Part shown: piece after piece, positions 26,864-35,659 of the stretch | Layout of the letters: every line of letters starts with the position of its first letter | Numbering within the stretch: position 1 is the first letter of the stretch | Origin: Bacteroidaceae bacterium | Lineage (GTDB): Bacteria; Bacteroidota; Bacteroidia; Bacteroidales; Bacteroidaceae | Length of the DNA stretch: 52,146 nt | Assembly (NCBI GenBank): GCA_024693505.1 | Contig: JAILKU010000057.1 | Coordinates: forward strand, 1-52,146 | Direction: 5' to 3' | The notes under the pieces: model-generated | Told to the model about the DNA's origin: nothing | The model's database searches: none | The model's input: the letters and a program-made list of their open reading frames with translations, nothing else | Position numbers and translations under genes: made by a program

Positions 26864-28060
26864 ATGAAGGCGGATGTTTCCATAAAACACATACAGTTGC
26901 TGACGACGGCTTTGCTGTCCGTTGCCGTATTCTGTTTCTGGGGCTACGTACGTCCCTACCTCATCACGGAGCGGGAGCTTACGCAGATGTTTCTCTGGAA
27001 CTGCGACTACTTCATGGAGCGCATCGTTGTACCGGGCGGACTGGCCCGATACATCGGCGAATGGCTCGTGCAGTTCTTCGTGTATATTAAGTATGGTGCG
27101 GTCATCTATGCCCTGCTGTTCGCCTTGGTCCAGCTGCTCTGCTGGAAGCTTACCCGCAACTATCTGCTCTCGCTCGTCCTGCCAGTACTGATGTGGTGGC
27201 TGTCGCTTCACACGGACATCCCCATGACGCCCCATGTAGCCCTGGTGCTGACCCTCGCTGCCATGACGATTATTCCGGACAAGGAAATGCCTGCCCTGCT
27301 GGTCTCCGCTGTCCTTGTGCCCATTGTCTATTGGCTGGCAGGGCCGGTTGCCCTGTTGATTCCCCTCTACCATCTGCGTTGGTTCTGGAGCCACCCTAAT
27401 ACTTCGATAGGTGAAGCTTGGGCTGCAGGTTTCTTGCTGCTTCTGTGCCTGACGGGCAGTACCCGCCTCGTCCCCTATCCGCTGGGCGAGCTGGCAAGGG
27501 GCATCGACTACCGATGGGAGGAGGACATCATCGGCACCTACCAAGACATGACCTACTCCACCCTGCTGCGCCGCAGGCAATGGGAGGGCTTGGTCAGGCT
27601 GTCCATAAGCCATCCGCCTCAGTCTCTGGCCAGTCAGAATGCAGCACGCCTGGCCCTCTGGCACACGAAGCGGGTAGGCGACGAGGCCTTGCGCGAATGC
27701 CTGCAGCACTCGCGGCGGGTGATGGCCAGTGCCGTGACCACCAGTATCATGAGCAATGTCTATCTGGAACTGGGGATGCTGAACATGTCGCAGCGGGCTG
27801 CCTTCGACCTGATGGAGTCCATACCCAACGGCAACAAGAGCGGACGGGCCATGAAGCGGCTGGCAGAGACGGCGCTCTATACGGGGCAGCCCGAGCTGGC
27901 ACTCAAGTACATCCGGCTGTTGGAGCAGACGCTCTTCTATCGCAAATGGGCCTCATCGATGCGCCGCTTTGCCGAGCATCCCGAGCTGATGGAGAGCGAA
28001 CCGCTGTTTAAGCAATACAAGGAAATCTATGAAAAGGCCGACGATGTCTTTTTCTATTAA
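26864..28060 (+). CDS. DUF6057-like membrane protein
   Basis: From ATG 26864 the protein has 398 residues. The frame stays open far upstream, but those codons overlap the divergent regulator gene and the promoters, so I start at MKADVSIKHIQ. It has about six membrane helices in the first half (for example LLTTALLSVAVFCFWGYV, AVIYALLFALVQLLCW, LLVSAVLVPIVYWLAG). A soluble C-terminal half follows with TPR-like helical pairs (RLAETALYTGQPELALKYI). It fits a Bacteroidota family (DUF6057) that I recall next to TolB-like lipoproteins, as it is here. Function unknown. Confidence 0.7.
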   Translation: MKADVSIKHIQLLTTALLSVAVFCFWGYVRPYLITERELTQMFLWNCDYFMERIVVPGGLARYIGEWLVQFFVYIKYGAVIYALLFALVQLLCWKLTRNYLLSLVLPVLMWWLSLHTDIPMTPHVALVLTLAAMTIIPDKEMPALLVSAVLVPIVYWLAGPVALLIPLYHLRWFWSHPNTSIGEAWAAGFLLLLCLTGSTRLVPYPLGELARGIDYRWEEDIIGTYQDMTYSTLLRRRQWEGLVRLSISHPPQSLASQNAARLALWHTKRVGDEALRECLQHSRRVMASAVTTSIMSNVYLELGMLNMSQRAAFDLMESIPNGNKSGRAMKRLAETALYTGQPELALKYIRLLEQTLFYRKWASSMRRFAEHPELMESEPLFKQYKEIYEKADDVFFY

Positions 28061-28112
28061 GCCGAGAATGATGAGGACGCACCATAACAAAGTTGTTGAA
28101 GCAGTATCGGGT

Positions 28113-29603
28113 ATGAAGTATCTGGGATATGCAATCGTGCTGGGACTGTTGTCCCTGACGGCCTGCCGGCCACGTCCCCATAACGTGACGGAGGTGGATG
28201 CCCTGCCCGACATCTATCCCGACTATGTCGATGTTACCGTTCCAGCCGAGATAGCGCCCCTGAACTTCGCTATGGCCGACGACAGCGTGAGCAGAGTGGA
28301 GGTGGAAGTAAAGGGTGCAAAAGGCGGGTTTCTCACAGTAAACGGCCGCCTCGCGCAATTCAGCATCGGCCAGTGGCATCGTCTGCTGGCCGGCAATCGA
28401 GGCAGTCACCTCCTGGTTACGGTCATGGCCTTGAAGGACGGACAATGGATCCGCTACCGCACATTCAAGGTCTTCGTCAGCAACGACCCGCTTAGCGACT
28501 GGGGCGTGACCTATCGGCGCGTCTCGCCAGGCTATGGCATGTTCAGCCAGATGGGCCTCTACCAGCGCGAACTGTCCACGTTCAGCGAGAAGGCCCTGCT
28601 GCCCAACACACAGGTCTCGGGCATGTGCGTCAACTGTCACACCCCCAACCGCGCCAACCCCGACCAGTACACGTTCCACGTTCGCGGCAGGCACGGCGCA
28701 ACCGTCATCAGCAGGAACGGGCAAATCGACCTGCTGGCTGCCCGCAACGACAGCCTTGGCGGATCGATGGTCTATCCCTGCTGGCATCCGGGCGGACGAT
28801 ACTGCGCCTACTCCACCAACGCCACATCGCAGATGTTCCATCTGGCACAGAACAAGCGCATTGAGGTATTCGACCGCTCGTCGGACATCTTCATCTACGA
28901 TGCCGAGACGAGGACCTTGCTGAGGGACAGCCTGACAATGGCGGCCGGCTGGGCCGAGAACTGCCCCGCCTTCTCGCCCGACGGCAAATGGCTTTACTAC
29001 GTCAGCTCGCCCTGCCAGCCCTATCCCGAGGGCTACGACCGCGAGAAGTACAGCCTCTGCCGCGTGGCCTTCGACGAACATACTGGACGCCTGGGGCAAC
29101 AGGTCGATACGCTCATCAATGCCGCCCAGACGGGCCAGAGCGTTTCCTGGCCCCGCCTCTCCTACGACGGCCGCTACCTGATGTACACACAGGCCGACTA
29201 CGGCTACTTCACCGTCTGGCATCCCGAAGCAGACCTCTGGCTGATGGACCTCGAGACGGGCCGGCGACGCAAAATGGACGAGGTGAACAGCCCCAGGGCA
29301 GAGAGTCTGCATGCCTGGAGTACGGACAGCCGATGGTTCCTCTTCACAAGCCGGCGCGAAGACGGCCTGTACACACTTCTGTATTTCTCATCGATAGGCC
29401 CCGACGGAAAGGCCACCAAACCCTTCCTCCTTCCCCAGCGCAACCCCATGCAATACTACCGCCAGTCACTCTTCTCCTTCAATACGCCCGACTTTACCGT
29501 ACGTCCCGTCAAGACGAATCTCCGCCACATGGGCCAGCTCATAGAAAGTGACCGTCGCGCAGCAACCAGCGTAATAGACCAAAGCACCACCGCAGACAAA
29601 TAG
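28113..29603 (+). CDS. CxxCH-containing PD40/TolB-like lipoprotein
   Basis: A 496-residue lipoprotein (lipobox LLSLTAC, Cys18). An N-terminal beta domain (about 25-150) precedes a single c-type haem motif C172-V-N-C-H176. Several PD40/TolB-like propeller blades follow (YPCWHPGGRYCAYSTN, CPAFSPDGKWLYYVSS, WPRLSYDGRYLMYTQAD, WSTDSRWFLFTSRR). The haem motif suggests a covalently bound haem, if a cytochrome c maturation system exists in the host. In-frame ATGs at 28029 and 28071 are alternatives; 28113 gives the neatest signal peptide. It follows the DUF6057-like gene by 52 nt and is probably in its operon. The role is unknown: electron transfer or redox sensing are both possible. Confidence 0.75.
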   Translation: MKYLGYAIVLGLLSLTACRPRPHNVTEVDALPDIYPDYVDVTVPAEIAPLNFAMADDSVSRVEVEVKGAKGGFLTVNGRLAQFSIGQWHRLLAGNRGSHLLVTVMALKDGQWIRYRTFKVFVSNDPLSDWGVTYRRVSPGYGMFSQMGLYQRELSTFSEKALLPNTQVSGMCVNCHTPNRANPDQYTFHVRGRHGATVISRNGQIDLLAARNDSLGGSMVYPCWHPGGRYCAYSTNATSQMFHLAQNKRIEVFDRSSDIFIYDAETRTLLRDSLTMAAGWAENCPAFSPDGKWLYYVSSPCQPYPEGYDREKYSLCRVAFDEHTGRLGQQVDTLINAAQTGQSVSWPRLSYDGRYLMYTQADYGYFTVWHPEADLWLMDLETGRRRKMDEVNSPRAESLHAWSTDSRWFLFTSRREDGLYTLLYFSSIGPDGKATKPFLLPQRNPMQYYRQSLFSFNTPDFTVRPVKTNLRHMGQLIESDRRAATSVIDQSTTADK

Positions 29604-29744
29604 AGAGCATAAGGCAGCCAATACAGGCTAATGTGCTCTCGCCAATTGCAAAAAAGCCTCCGTGACTACAGGTTGTGGTTTTAAGCCGCCCTTACAGAGA
29701 ATGTAGCCACTCACTTTGGAGAATGGCTTTACTAACCTAAATAC

Positions 29745-29803
29745 AAATTCACTGTATTTGGTAAGTTAATTCACTGTATTTAATAAACAATTTCAGTGAA
29801 TTT
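29745..29803. repeat. TTCACTG-type repeats upstream of the HU-like gene
   Basis: AAATTCACTGTATTT occurs at 29745 and again, nearly whole, at 29768. The reverse complement of its core, CAGTGAATTT, is at 29794-29803. Three sites lie just upstream of the promoter and could bind a regulator or the HU-like protein itself. Confidence 0.6.
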
Positions 29804-29816
29804 ACCTATATTTGTC

Positions 29817-29847
29817 TTGGTCATTTCAAAAAAATAAGCTACCTTTG
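29817..29847 (+). promoter_or_regulatory. promoter of the HU-like gene
   Basis: TTG (29817-29819), a 20-nt spacer and TACCTTTG (29840-29847) fit the consensus; the ATG follows 25 nt later. Confidence 0.7.
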
Positions 29848-29872
29848 CAGCGAAACATTAAGATATACGGCT

Positions 29873-30295
29873 ATGGCAATACAATACAGACTGCTGAAGA
29901 ATAAGATTAAGAGCAGCAAAAACTACGGCAAATACTATGCCCACACGGTGAAGCGTGGTGTCATTTCGATGGAAGAAGTCGAGTCAATGATTGAACAGAA
30001 CTGTTCGGCTACAGCTGCAGATGTCAGGTTGGTTCTACGTGAACTGTTCGACACCATTAAATTCCTTATGCAAAGTGGATATACAGTTGACCTTCGCGAG
30101 ATGGGCAAGTTCTCAATCACAGTAAAGAGCGTATGTGTGGATCACCCGTCAGAGTTTCGCAACGATACCCATATTGTCGGTTTTAAATGCAATTATACCC
30201 CACACGGCAAACGCTATAACACGTCTGACAGTGAAGTGAAAAGACAAATTCAACGTGGTTTATTGGAAGGATGCAAAGCAGAAAGGATGCACTGA
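29873..30295 (+). CDS. HU-family (HU-HIG type) DNA-binding protein
   Basis: A 140-residue nucleoid-type protein. The alpha-helical dimerisation part (about 30-75, VISMEEVESMIEQNC, ADVRLVLRELFDTIKFLMQSG) and the beta-arm region with VDLREMGKFSITVKS match the long HU variant found in Bacteroidota. An extra N-terminal stretch (MAIQYRLLKNKIKSSKNYGKYYA) sets it apart from standard HU of about 90 residues. It is monocistronic with a strong terminator. It probably bends DNA or shapes local expression; a direct target is unknown. Confidence 0.85.
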   Translation: MAIQYRLLKNKIKSSKNYGKYYAHTVKRGVISMEEVESMIEQNCSATAADVRLVLRELFDTIKFLMQSGYTVDLREMGKFSITVKSVCVDHPSEFRNDTHIVGFKCNYTPHGKRYNTSDSEVKRQIQRGLLEGCKAERMH

Positions 30296-30306
30296 CAATA
30301 ACTAAG

Positions 30307-30347
30307 ACAGCTGCTACGACCAGGATATGGCCGTAGCAGCTGTTTTT
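30307..30347 (+). terminator. intrinsic terminator of the HU-like gene, possibly bidirectional
   Basis: A perfect 12-bp stem, ACAGCTGCTACG (30307-30318) and CGTAGCAGCTGT (30332-30343), is followed by T residues to 30347. It lies between convergent genes and could also stop the minus-strand operon. Confidence 0.9.
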
Positions 30348-30396
30348 ATGTATTCAGGCTATAATTACTATCCGCGCTTTGCCGCGGTGCTTTTAC

Positions 30397-33300
30397 TCAG
30401 AACTTCACCTTCATGCGCCTTCCGTCGCGGTACTTCACCACGACAATACCCTTCTGCGGCCCGGCCAGCCTACGCCCGTCAGTAGCGTAATAACCCTCCA
30501 CCTCGTCTTCATCCACCATTCGGACATTCTCTATGGCCGTTCCCTCATCACCGAAGTCGAGGAACGACGTGCGAGCCTTAACGTTTCCGCCATTGGCCGG
30601 CGGCGTAATATAGGCCGTAAAAGCGTTCAGTTTAGCATTGCTACCACTGCCCTTCATCAGGCCTCCTTCCGACGAATTAACAATCCCATATTTCCCATCC
30701 ATCGGGAAATCAACTGTGAAGTTCGAGGTCATAGACCAACCGTCATCTTTAGCTCCACCCTTTTCTGGCGTAACAGTTGCTCCTTCAGCTGCCATAACCT
30801 CTTGGTTTGTCCATGTGGGATTAACGACCTCGTCACCTAAATGCAGGATATAGGGCTTGTTGGCCTCAACTGTTGTGCCCTTCGTGAAGAACAAGGTATA
30901 GCCATCCGTTGAGTTCCATGTAACTGCCGTCAGTGTAGCCACCCAATCGTCAGCATTATTCCTCCCCGTCAGTGTAGCCACATCAGTTGAGAACGGCAGG
31001 GCAATGGAATTATAACCAGATTTGAGGATGCGATTGAGCGTAACACTACTGTATTCAGAGTAATTGATAACCGGATCGGCTGTCGGGTCAAGCACAAGAA
31101 CAGGTTTTACCACGCGGATGGTATATGTGATATCCAATGCGTAAAAGTCCTCGGTCTGTGCACGCACTAGTCGGACGGTCGTTGTTCCTTCCTTGAGGGC
31201 GGTCAGCGTGAAGGTATTATTGCCGAAACTTGCCGAAACGATGGTTCCGTCGGCAATAGTCAGAGCGCTCTCCGTGATAAGAGCATCGGTGCGGATGGTG
31301 ATATTGTCACTTCCGAGCGGGAACAGGTTAGTGCCATCCGTGAGCGTTGTGGAAACGGTGACATTTTCTCGCTTGATGATAGTGAAGGTGCGCGTAATGC
31401 TGGCAGGGTTATACTTGTTGTTGCCAGCCTGCGTAGCCGTAATGACGATGTTGGCACCACCGTCCTTTGCTGTCAGCTTACCAGTCGTGGCGTTCACCTC
31501 TAAAGCTGTCGGATTGCTCGATGAGTAGGTTACAGTCAGTCCGCTCGAGGACGTTGCCGTATTGGTCGTCAACTCATCGCCCACCTCCAGCGTGCGGGCA
31601 TCGGCATCAAGCTCATTTACCCACATCACTGTCTGGTCGTACTTCGAAACGTTTACCTTCACGGTCTTTGTAGCTCCATAGTGGTAATCGTTCTCAAGCT
31701 GGGTCAGGGTGAGCATAGCTGTGCCCTCGCCCACTGCCGTTATCTTGTTGGTAGCCGCATCAAATGTAGCTACACCGTCGCGCGACCAAGTGGCTGTGAG
31801 CGTAGCCTCGCTGTTCTTGCCCGAGAATACGTCCGATACCACATCGTCCACCTTCAGCGTTTGCTCGTCCACAACGGCCAGCGTATTCTCCCGCTTGGCA
31901 GCCGTAGCCGTCAGCGTTATCGTCTGAGAGTAGAACAAGTCACCAATGGTAATGGTAGCCGTCTCCTCACCCAGTGAGTTCGAATCGGGCGCGTAGGTAA
32001 CGGTGAAGGTCTGAGTCCCGTCCACGCCGCAGATATATTCCGTTCCACCCGGACTCGTAGCCTTTTTGTTGCTCTCTACGGCTATTTCTGAGATGCTAGG
32101 CACAAAGTGTGAGTTGTTGCTACTAATATTGATGTTGCCACCATTAGTCGAGCTGTAGTTCACAGTAACAGTGGCAGAGGTTGCCGTAGAACCAGTATAG
32201 ACAGTACCAAAGTTATCCTTGGAGGTGTCGTGCGATTCACGGACATACGTCTTACGAGTAACTTTAACATCTTTGATACAATGCTCTAGTGTACTACCCA
32301 CCCTTAAGAAAAAACGTATCTTTGTCGTACTCTCAGGTATTTTGCACGTTATGTCACCTCCATAACTAGTAGACAAACTTTCTGTATACATGGCTGCATT
32401 ATCTCCAGTCCGCCAACTCCCATTAACATAACACTGAACCTCAAGCTTTGTTACTCCATCCCAAATAAAATTTGATTTATGAGCCTTAAATGATAATATC
32501 TCACCTGGACCACTTAATGTATGTTCATTAAAATATGTTCCTTCTGTACTAATAGGCGTATGGCTTTCTTCGGTTTCATCGTACAGCACATAGCCGTCCA
32601 TCTCATCGGTATTGTTGACACGTATAGTAAACGTTGCCAAGCCAGCCTCATATTTATAGGTCTCAGACTGACGAATCTCGTAGATATCAGTACCTTGAGC
32701 ATTGCCAGCAGTTATGGTGCCAGCCGAGTAAGTAGTGTACGAACCACTGGCACGATTGACCGTAGGAGTAGCGCCGGCTGTATTAGCATAGGTATAGGAG
32801 AGAGAAGCTGTAGCACCATACTTCAACTTGATATTTGTCGCACTACCACCAGCAAGTGTAATCGATATCGGATTGCTGAGCTTTGTCACTGTAATGTCGT
32901 AGATAGAGCTGGTCCAAGCGGCGTACTTATCGGTCTCAGCCTGTGTAAAGGTAATCTTGGCCGTACCTGCATTCTTGGCAGTGATAACTCCATCGGCATA
33001 GGTAATAACATCACTACCTTTGTTGACACTCGACGAAAGCTCTTGGTTCGTTATGGTGCCCACAATAGCGGTTCCCATGTTGTTCTGACCCGTGAAGGTA
33101 ACGGCAATCGTGCCGTCGGGATTCGCCGTCAGCGAAGCCATACTTGCGGCAAGGCCGTTGGGAATCCTGGTGACGGTAATGTTATAGGTCTTCGAAGCGG
33201 AATAGTGAGTGGTGTTACCCGGGTCGTTGAGCGTCACTGTACTCGTACCTACCTTCAGCGCCGTCAGTGTAATAACATTGTCCGACTTCGATATGCTCAC

Positions 33301-34836
33301 AACAGTGGGATCCGACGAATTGTATGTAAAGCCAGCAGTGGTGTTCGCCACCGTGATTGTGGGGGTATCATCTACATAAGATGTGTAATTGTCGCCACTA
33401 CTGCTCTGGAAACCCGTAGCATCAAACGTGGGCTGGAACTTATTGATGACCGTAAACTGGCGCGTCGCCTCCATCGCGTTATATTCGTCGTTACCAGCTT
33501 GACGTGCCGTAATCGTGATGGCGTCAACCGATGAAGCAACGCCCGTAACGTCACCGCTACTATTCACCGTTGCGACACTTGTATTGCTGCTCGTATAGGT
33601 CACAGCCAGACCGCTGGACGCAGTAGCCGCTGCCAAACCCGGATATGTGACGCCCGCAACTACATTTGGGTCGTAGTTTGCTTGTGTCCAAGTCAAAGTC
33701 TGATTGCTCTTGAACCAAGCATACAGGGTAAGGTTAGCCGTGGAACCCACCGTTGTATTGTTTATCGTAGGCTGATATGTGGCCGATGTTGATGCCAAGT
33801 TGGTGTGTGCAGCATCGTAGTACCAACCTACAAATGTACAATTGGAATTAGGAGTTGCCGTAAAGGTAGCGATGGTGGATTTCGAGGTCTCAGAAGGATT
33901 ACCAACCACCCGATTTGTCACAGTAGCATTAACAGAACCATAGCTACCATTAATCTTATTAGCCGTGACAGAATAATTGAAGACGGGCTTGAATATTGCG
34001 TAGAGCGTCTTATTTGCAGTAGAACCTGCTGTGCTATTTGAAATTGTTGGTGTATAAGGATTTGCTGTCGATTCGTAGGACGTTGCGTTAGACGTAGTAC
34101 CCCATCCTGCGAACTCATAGCTAGAATTAGCCGTAGCAGTAAAGGTAGCGGTAGTAGAAGCACTTGTCACGCCCACAGCGGCCTGAATTTGTGTATTTGC
34201 AACAGATGCCTCTGCAGTACCTGCTGCATCGATGTTTTTGTTAGCTGTTGCGGAGAAATTGAAAAGGTACTCCTTGTGGGTTACTTTGTAGGTATATATG
34301 ATATCATGAAGAGTATATGTCGCTTTACGATTACCACAATTCATGGATAATACGACTGATGTACCGAGACCATTATCATTTTGTACGGAAACAGTTTTTG
34401 ATCCATTTGTGCCCGTTTGTATGGTTGCACAGCTAACAGAAGATCCCCCAGCAAACTGCGCAGTTCCGGAACCGCCTACTAAACCATTATACGCACGAAT
34501 TTTAGAAGATATACCTGTTACAGTAACACTATAATTGGCATCGGCAGTCCATGAGAATGTAGAAGTTTTCGTAGTATTTGTTGAAGAGTGTTGAGGATAA
34601 ACTAAACGATTATTATCATATTTATCTAGGCTATTAATAGTAAAAGTTACATGATTTGTTTTGGTTGATGTAAAAACGCCATTTGACACATGATTTAGAT
34701 TGGACCCACTGAATGTTGTGGATGAGTTAAAATCAGTTATCGTTTTATAAGACACGTTCTCTTGTCCCCACACCTCACTCCTGCCACCTGCAAAGGCAGC
34801 AATCATCAGAATTATACATAGTAGCTTTTGCTTCAT
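30397..34836 (-). CDS. 1479-residue secreted Ig-like (BIG2) repeat protein
   Basis: A secreted protein with a signal peptide (about 1-24, LLCIILMIAAFAGG). A beta domain (25-190) is followed by two repeats of the Listeria-Bacteroides type (near 242 FAGWGTT and 337 FVGWYYD). BIG2-like Ig domains cover about 380-730, and an unrelated beta domain lies at about 740-860. Further BIG2-like domains run to about 1250, and a C-terminal region typical of Bacteroidales surface proteins ends in YYATDGRRLAGPQKG. The final tail resembles a type IX sorting signal. It is the last gene of the long lipoprotein operon, 46 nt after the preceding gene. An adhesin role is inferred. Confidence 0.82.
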   Translation of the reverse strand: MKQKLLCIILMIAAFAGGRSEVWGQENVSYKTITDFNSSTTFSGSNLNHVSNGVFTSTKTNHVTFTINSLDKYDNNRLVYPQHSSTNTTKTSTFSWTADANYSVTVTGISSKIRAYNGLVGGSGTAQFAGGSSVSCATIQTGTNGSKTVSVQNDNGLGTSVVLSMNCGNRKATYTLHDIIYTYKVTHKEYLFNFSATANKNIDAAGTAEASVANTQIQAAVGVTSASTTATFTATANSSYEFAGWGTTSNATSYESTANPYTPTISNSTAGSTANKTLYAIFKPVFNYSVTANKINGSYGSVNATVTNRVVGNPSETSKSTIATFTATPNSNCTFVGWYYDAAHTNLASTSATYQPTINNTTVGSTANLTLYAWFKSNQTLTWTQANYDPNVVAGVTYPGLAAATASSGLAVTYTSSNTSVATVNSSGDVTGVASSVDAITITARQAGNDEYNAMEATRQFTVINKFQPTFDATGFQSSSGDNYTSYVDDTPTITVANTTAGFTYNSSDPTVVSISKSDNVITLTALKVGTSTVTLNDPGNTTHYSASKTYNITVTRIPNGLAASMASLTANPDGTIAVTFTGQNNMGTAIVGTITNQELSSSVNKGSDVITYADGVITAKNAGTAKITFTQAETDKYAAWTSSIYDITVTKLSNPISITLAGGSATNIKLKYGATASLSYTYANTAGATPTVNRASGSYTTYSAGTITAGNAQGTDIYEIRQSETYKYEAGLATFTIRVNNTDEMDGYVLYDETEESHTPISTEGTYFNEHTLSGPGEILSFKAHKSNFIWDGVTKLEVQCYVNGSWRTGDNAAMYTESLSTSYGGDITCKIPESTTKIRFFLRVGSTLEHCIKDVKVTRKTYVRESHDTSKDNFGTVYTGSTATSATVTVNYSSTNGGNINISSNNSHFVPSISEIAVESNKKATSPGGTEYICGVDGTQTFTVTYAPDSNSLGEETATITIGDLFYSQTITLTATAAKRENTLAVVDEQTLKVDDVVSDVFSGKNSEATLTATWSRDGVATFDAATNKITAVGEGTAMLTLTQLENDYHYGATKTVKVNVSKYDQTVMWVNELDADARTLEVGDELTTNTATSSSGLTVTYSSSNPTALEVNATTGKLTAKDGGANIVITATQAGNNKYNPASITRTFTIIKRENVTVSTTLTDGTNLFPLGSDNITIRTDALITESALTIADGTIVSASFGNNTFTLTALKEGTTTVRLVRAQTEDFYALDITYTIRVVKPVLVLDPTADPVINYSEYSSVTLNRILKSGYNSIALPFSTDVATLTGRNNADDWVATLTAVTWNSTDGYTLFFTKGTTVEANKPYILHLGDEVVNPTWTNQEVMAAEGATVTPEKGGAKDDGWSMTSNFTVDFPMDGKYGIVNSSEGGLMKGSGSNAKLNAFTAYITPPANGGNVKARTSFLDFGDEGTAIENVRMVDEDEVEGYYATDGRRLAGPQKGIVVVKYRDGRRMKVKF

Positions 34837-34855
34837 TATCTGCTTTCTTTTTACT

Positions 34856-34892
34856 GGGCGTCCTAAGTTGGCCTGGGGTTTCCTAAGGTTTC
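34856..34892. repeat. 10-bp tandem array at the end of a DUF4493 gene
   Basis: Units with spacing near 10 bp (TCCTAAGTTG, GCCTGGGGTT, TCCTAAGGTT, TCC) fill the spacer. CTA at 34883-34885 is the minus-strand TAG stop of the preceding gene, and its last three codons (RKP) are also repeat-derived. Confidence 0.7.
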
Positions 34893-35653
34893 CTTGCTTT
34901 CACATCGAACTCGCCATTATGTGTTCCGCTCACCACAGGGATGACAACCCAGTCGCTGTTAATCGGCTGTGCGGTGAGCGTGACCGTTGTATGCTTTCCT
35001 GCCTCGACAGCTACCGAGACGAACGCACCTTCTATCTCCTGCGCATGATTCTTTCCCTTGGCCGAGAGGGAGAAGGTGAGCGTTCCACCATCCGGCACCA
35101 TAAAGTAACCTGGAGCGTCGGGCTTTACCGTGGCCGCGCCATACGTCAGTTGCGGATTTTCGTAAAGCGCAGAGAATGTATTATCTACCGCCAGTGATAC
35201 CATCGCATTCTTGGGGGCGCCCATGTTAATGGTTCCCAGATTAACCGTTTGACCGGGTTGAAGGGTAAAAGATGCTGAAGTGCCCTTATAGTAGACACGT
35301 CCATTACCCTCCTCCGCAGTAGACTGCGAAATATTCTCCACGGTAAGGGTATAAGTGCCCGCCTCGATAATCGAGGAGAACGTATTCTCAACCTCCGATG
35401 TAAGAGAGATAGTTTTGTTTACCGCAGCACCTTCGCTATCCGTTCCGCTGAGTGTAAAGATATAACCCGTGATATCCGTTACGGTGGCCCTTGTCTCCAC
35501 GTCCACGAACACCTCGCCCGGGGAGAGATTCAATACTATCTTCCCATGGGAAGCCCCTTCAAGCGAAGAGACCTCCTCCTGCTGACAGCCCGCTGCCACA
35601 AGCAGCAGGGCGGTCAGAGTAACGAGGATTAGATAGTTATGAAATCTATTCAT
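34883..35653 (-). CDS. DUF4493-type surface lipoprotein
   Basis: A 256-residue lipoprotein (lipobox VAAGC, Cys23). The mature protein opens with a strand-like GKIVLNLSPGEVFVDV and then ETRA with Arg55, the pattern shared by all nine DUF4493-type proteins here. It consists of one DUF4493 module followed by a short beta-rich C-terminus. I infer it may be a structural subunit of a surface fibre. Its gene is 6 nt from the previous one. The last codons and stop are formed by a 10-bp repeat. Confidence 0.8.
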   Translation of the reverse strand: MNRFHNYLILVTLTALLLVAAGCQQEEVSSLEGASHGKIVLNLSPGEVFVDVETRATVTDITGYIFTLSGTDSEGAAVNKTISLTSEVENTFSSIIEAGTYTLTVENISQSTAEEGNGRVYYKGTSASFTLQPGQTVNLGTINMGAPKNAMVSLAVDNTFSALYENPQLTYGAATVKPDAPGYFMVPDGGTLTFSLSAKGKNHAQEIEGAFVSVAVEAGKHTTVTLTAQPINSDWVVIPVVSGTHNGEFDVKARKP

Positions 35654-35659
35654 TGGGGG

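Noticed and set aside
29603..29640. Terminator after the CxxCH lipoprotein gene
   Set aside because: GAGAGCA/TGCTCTC arms are 24 nt apart with no T tract, too weak to list as a feature.
30372..30387. Terminator CCGCG/CGCGG directly behind the giant Ig-repeat gene
   Set aside because: The stem has only 5 pairs and there is no T tract; the stronger hairpin at 30307-30347 explains the end better.
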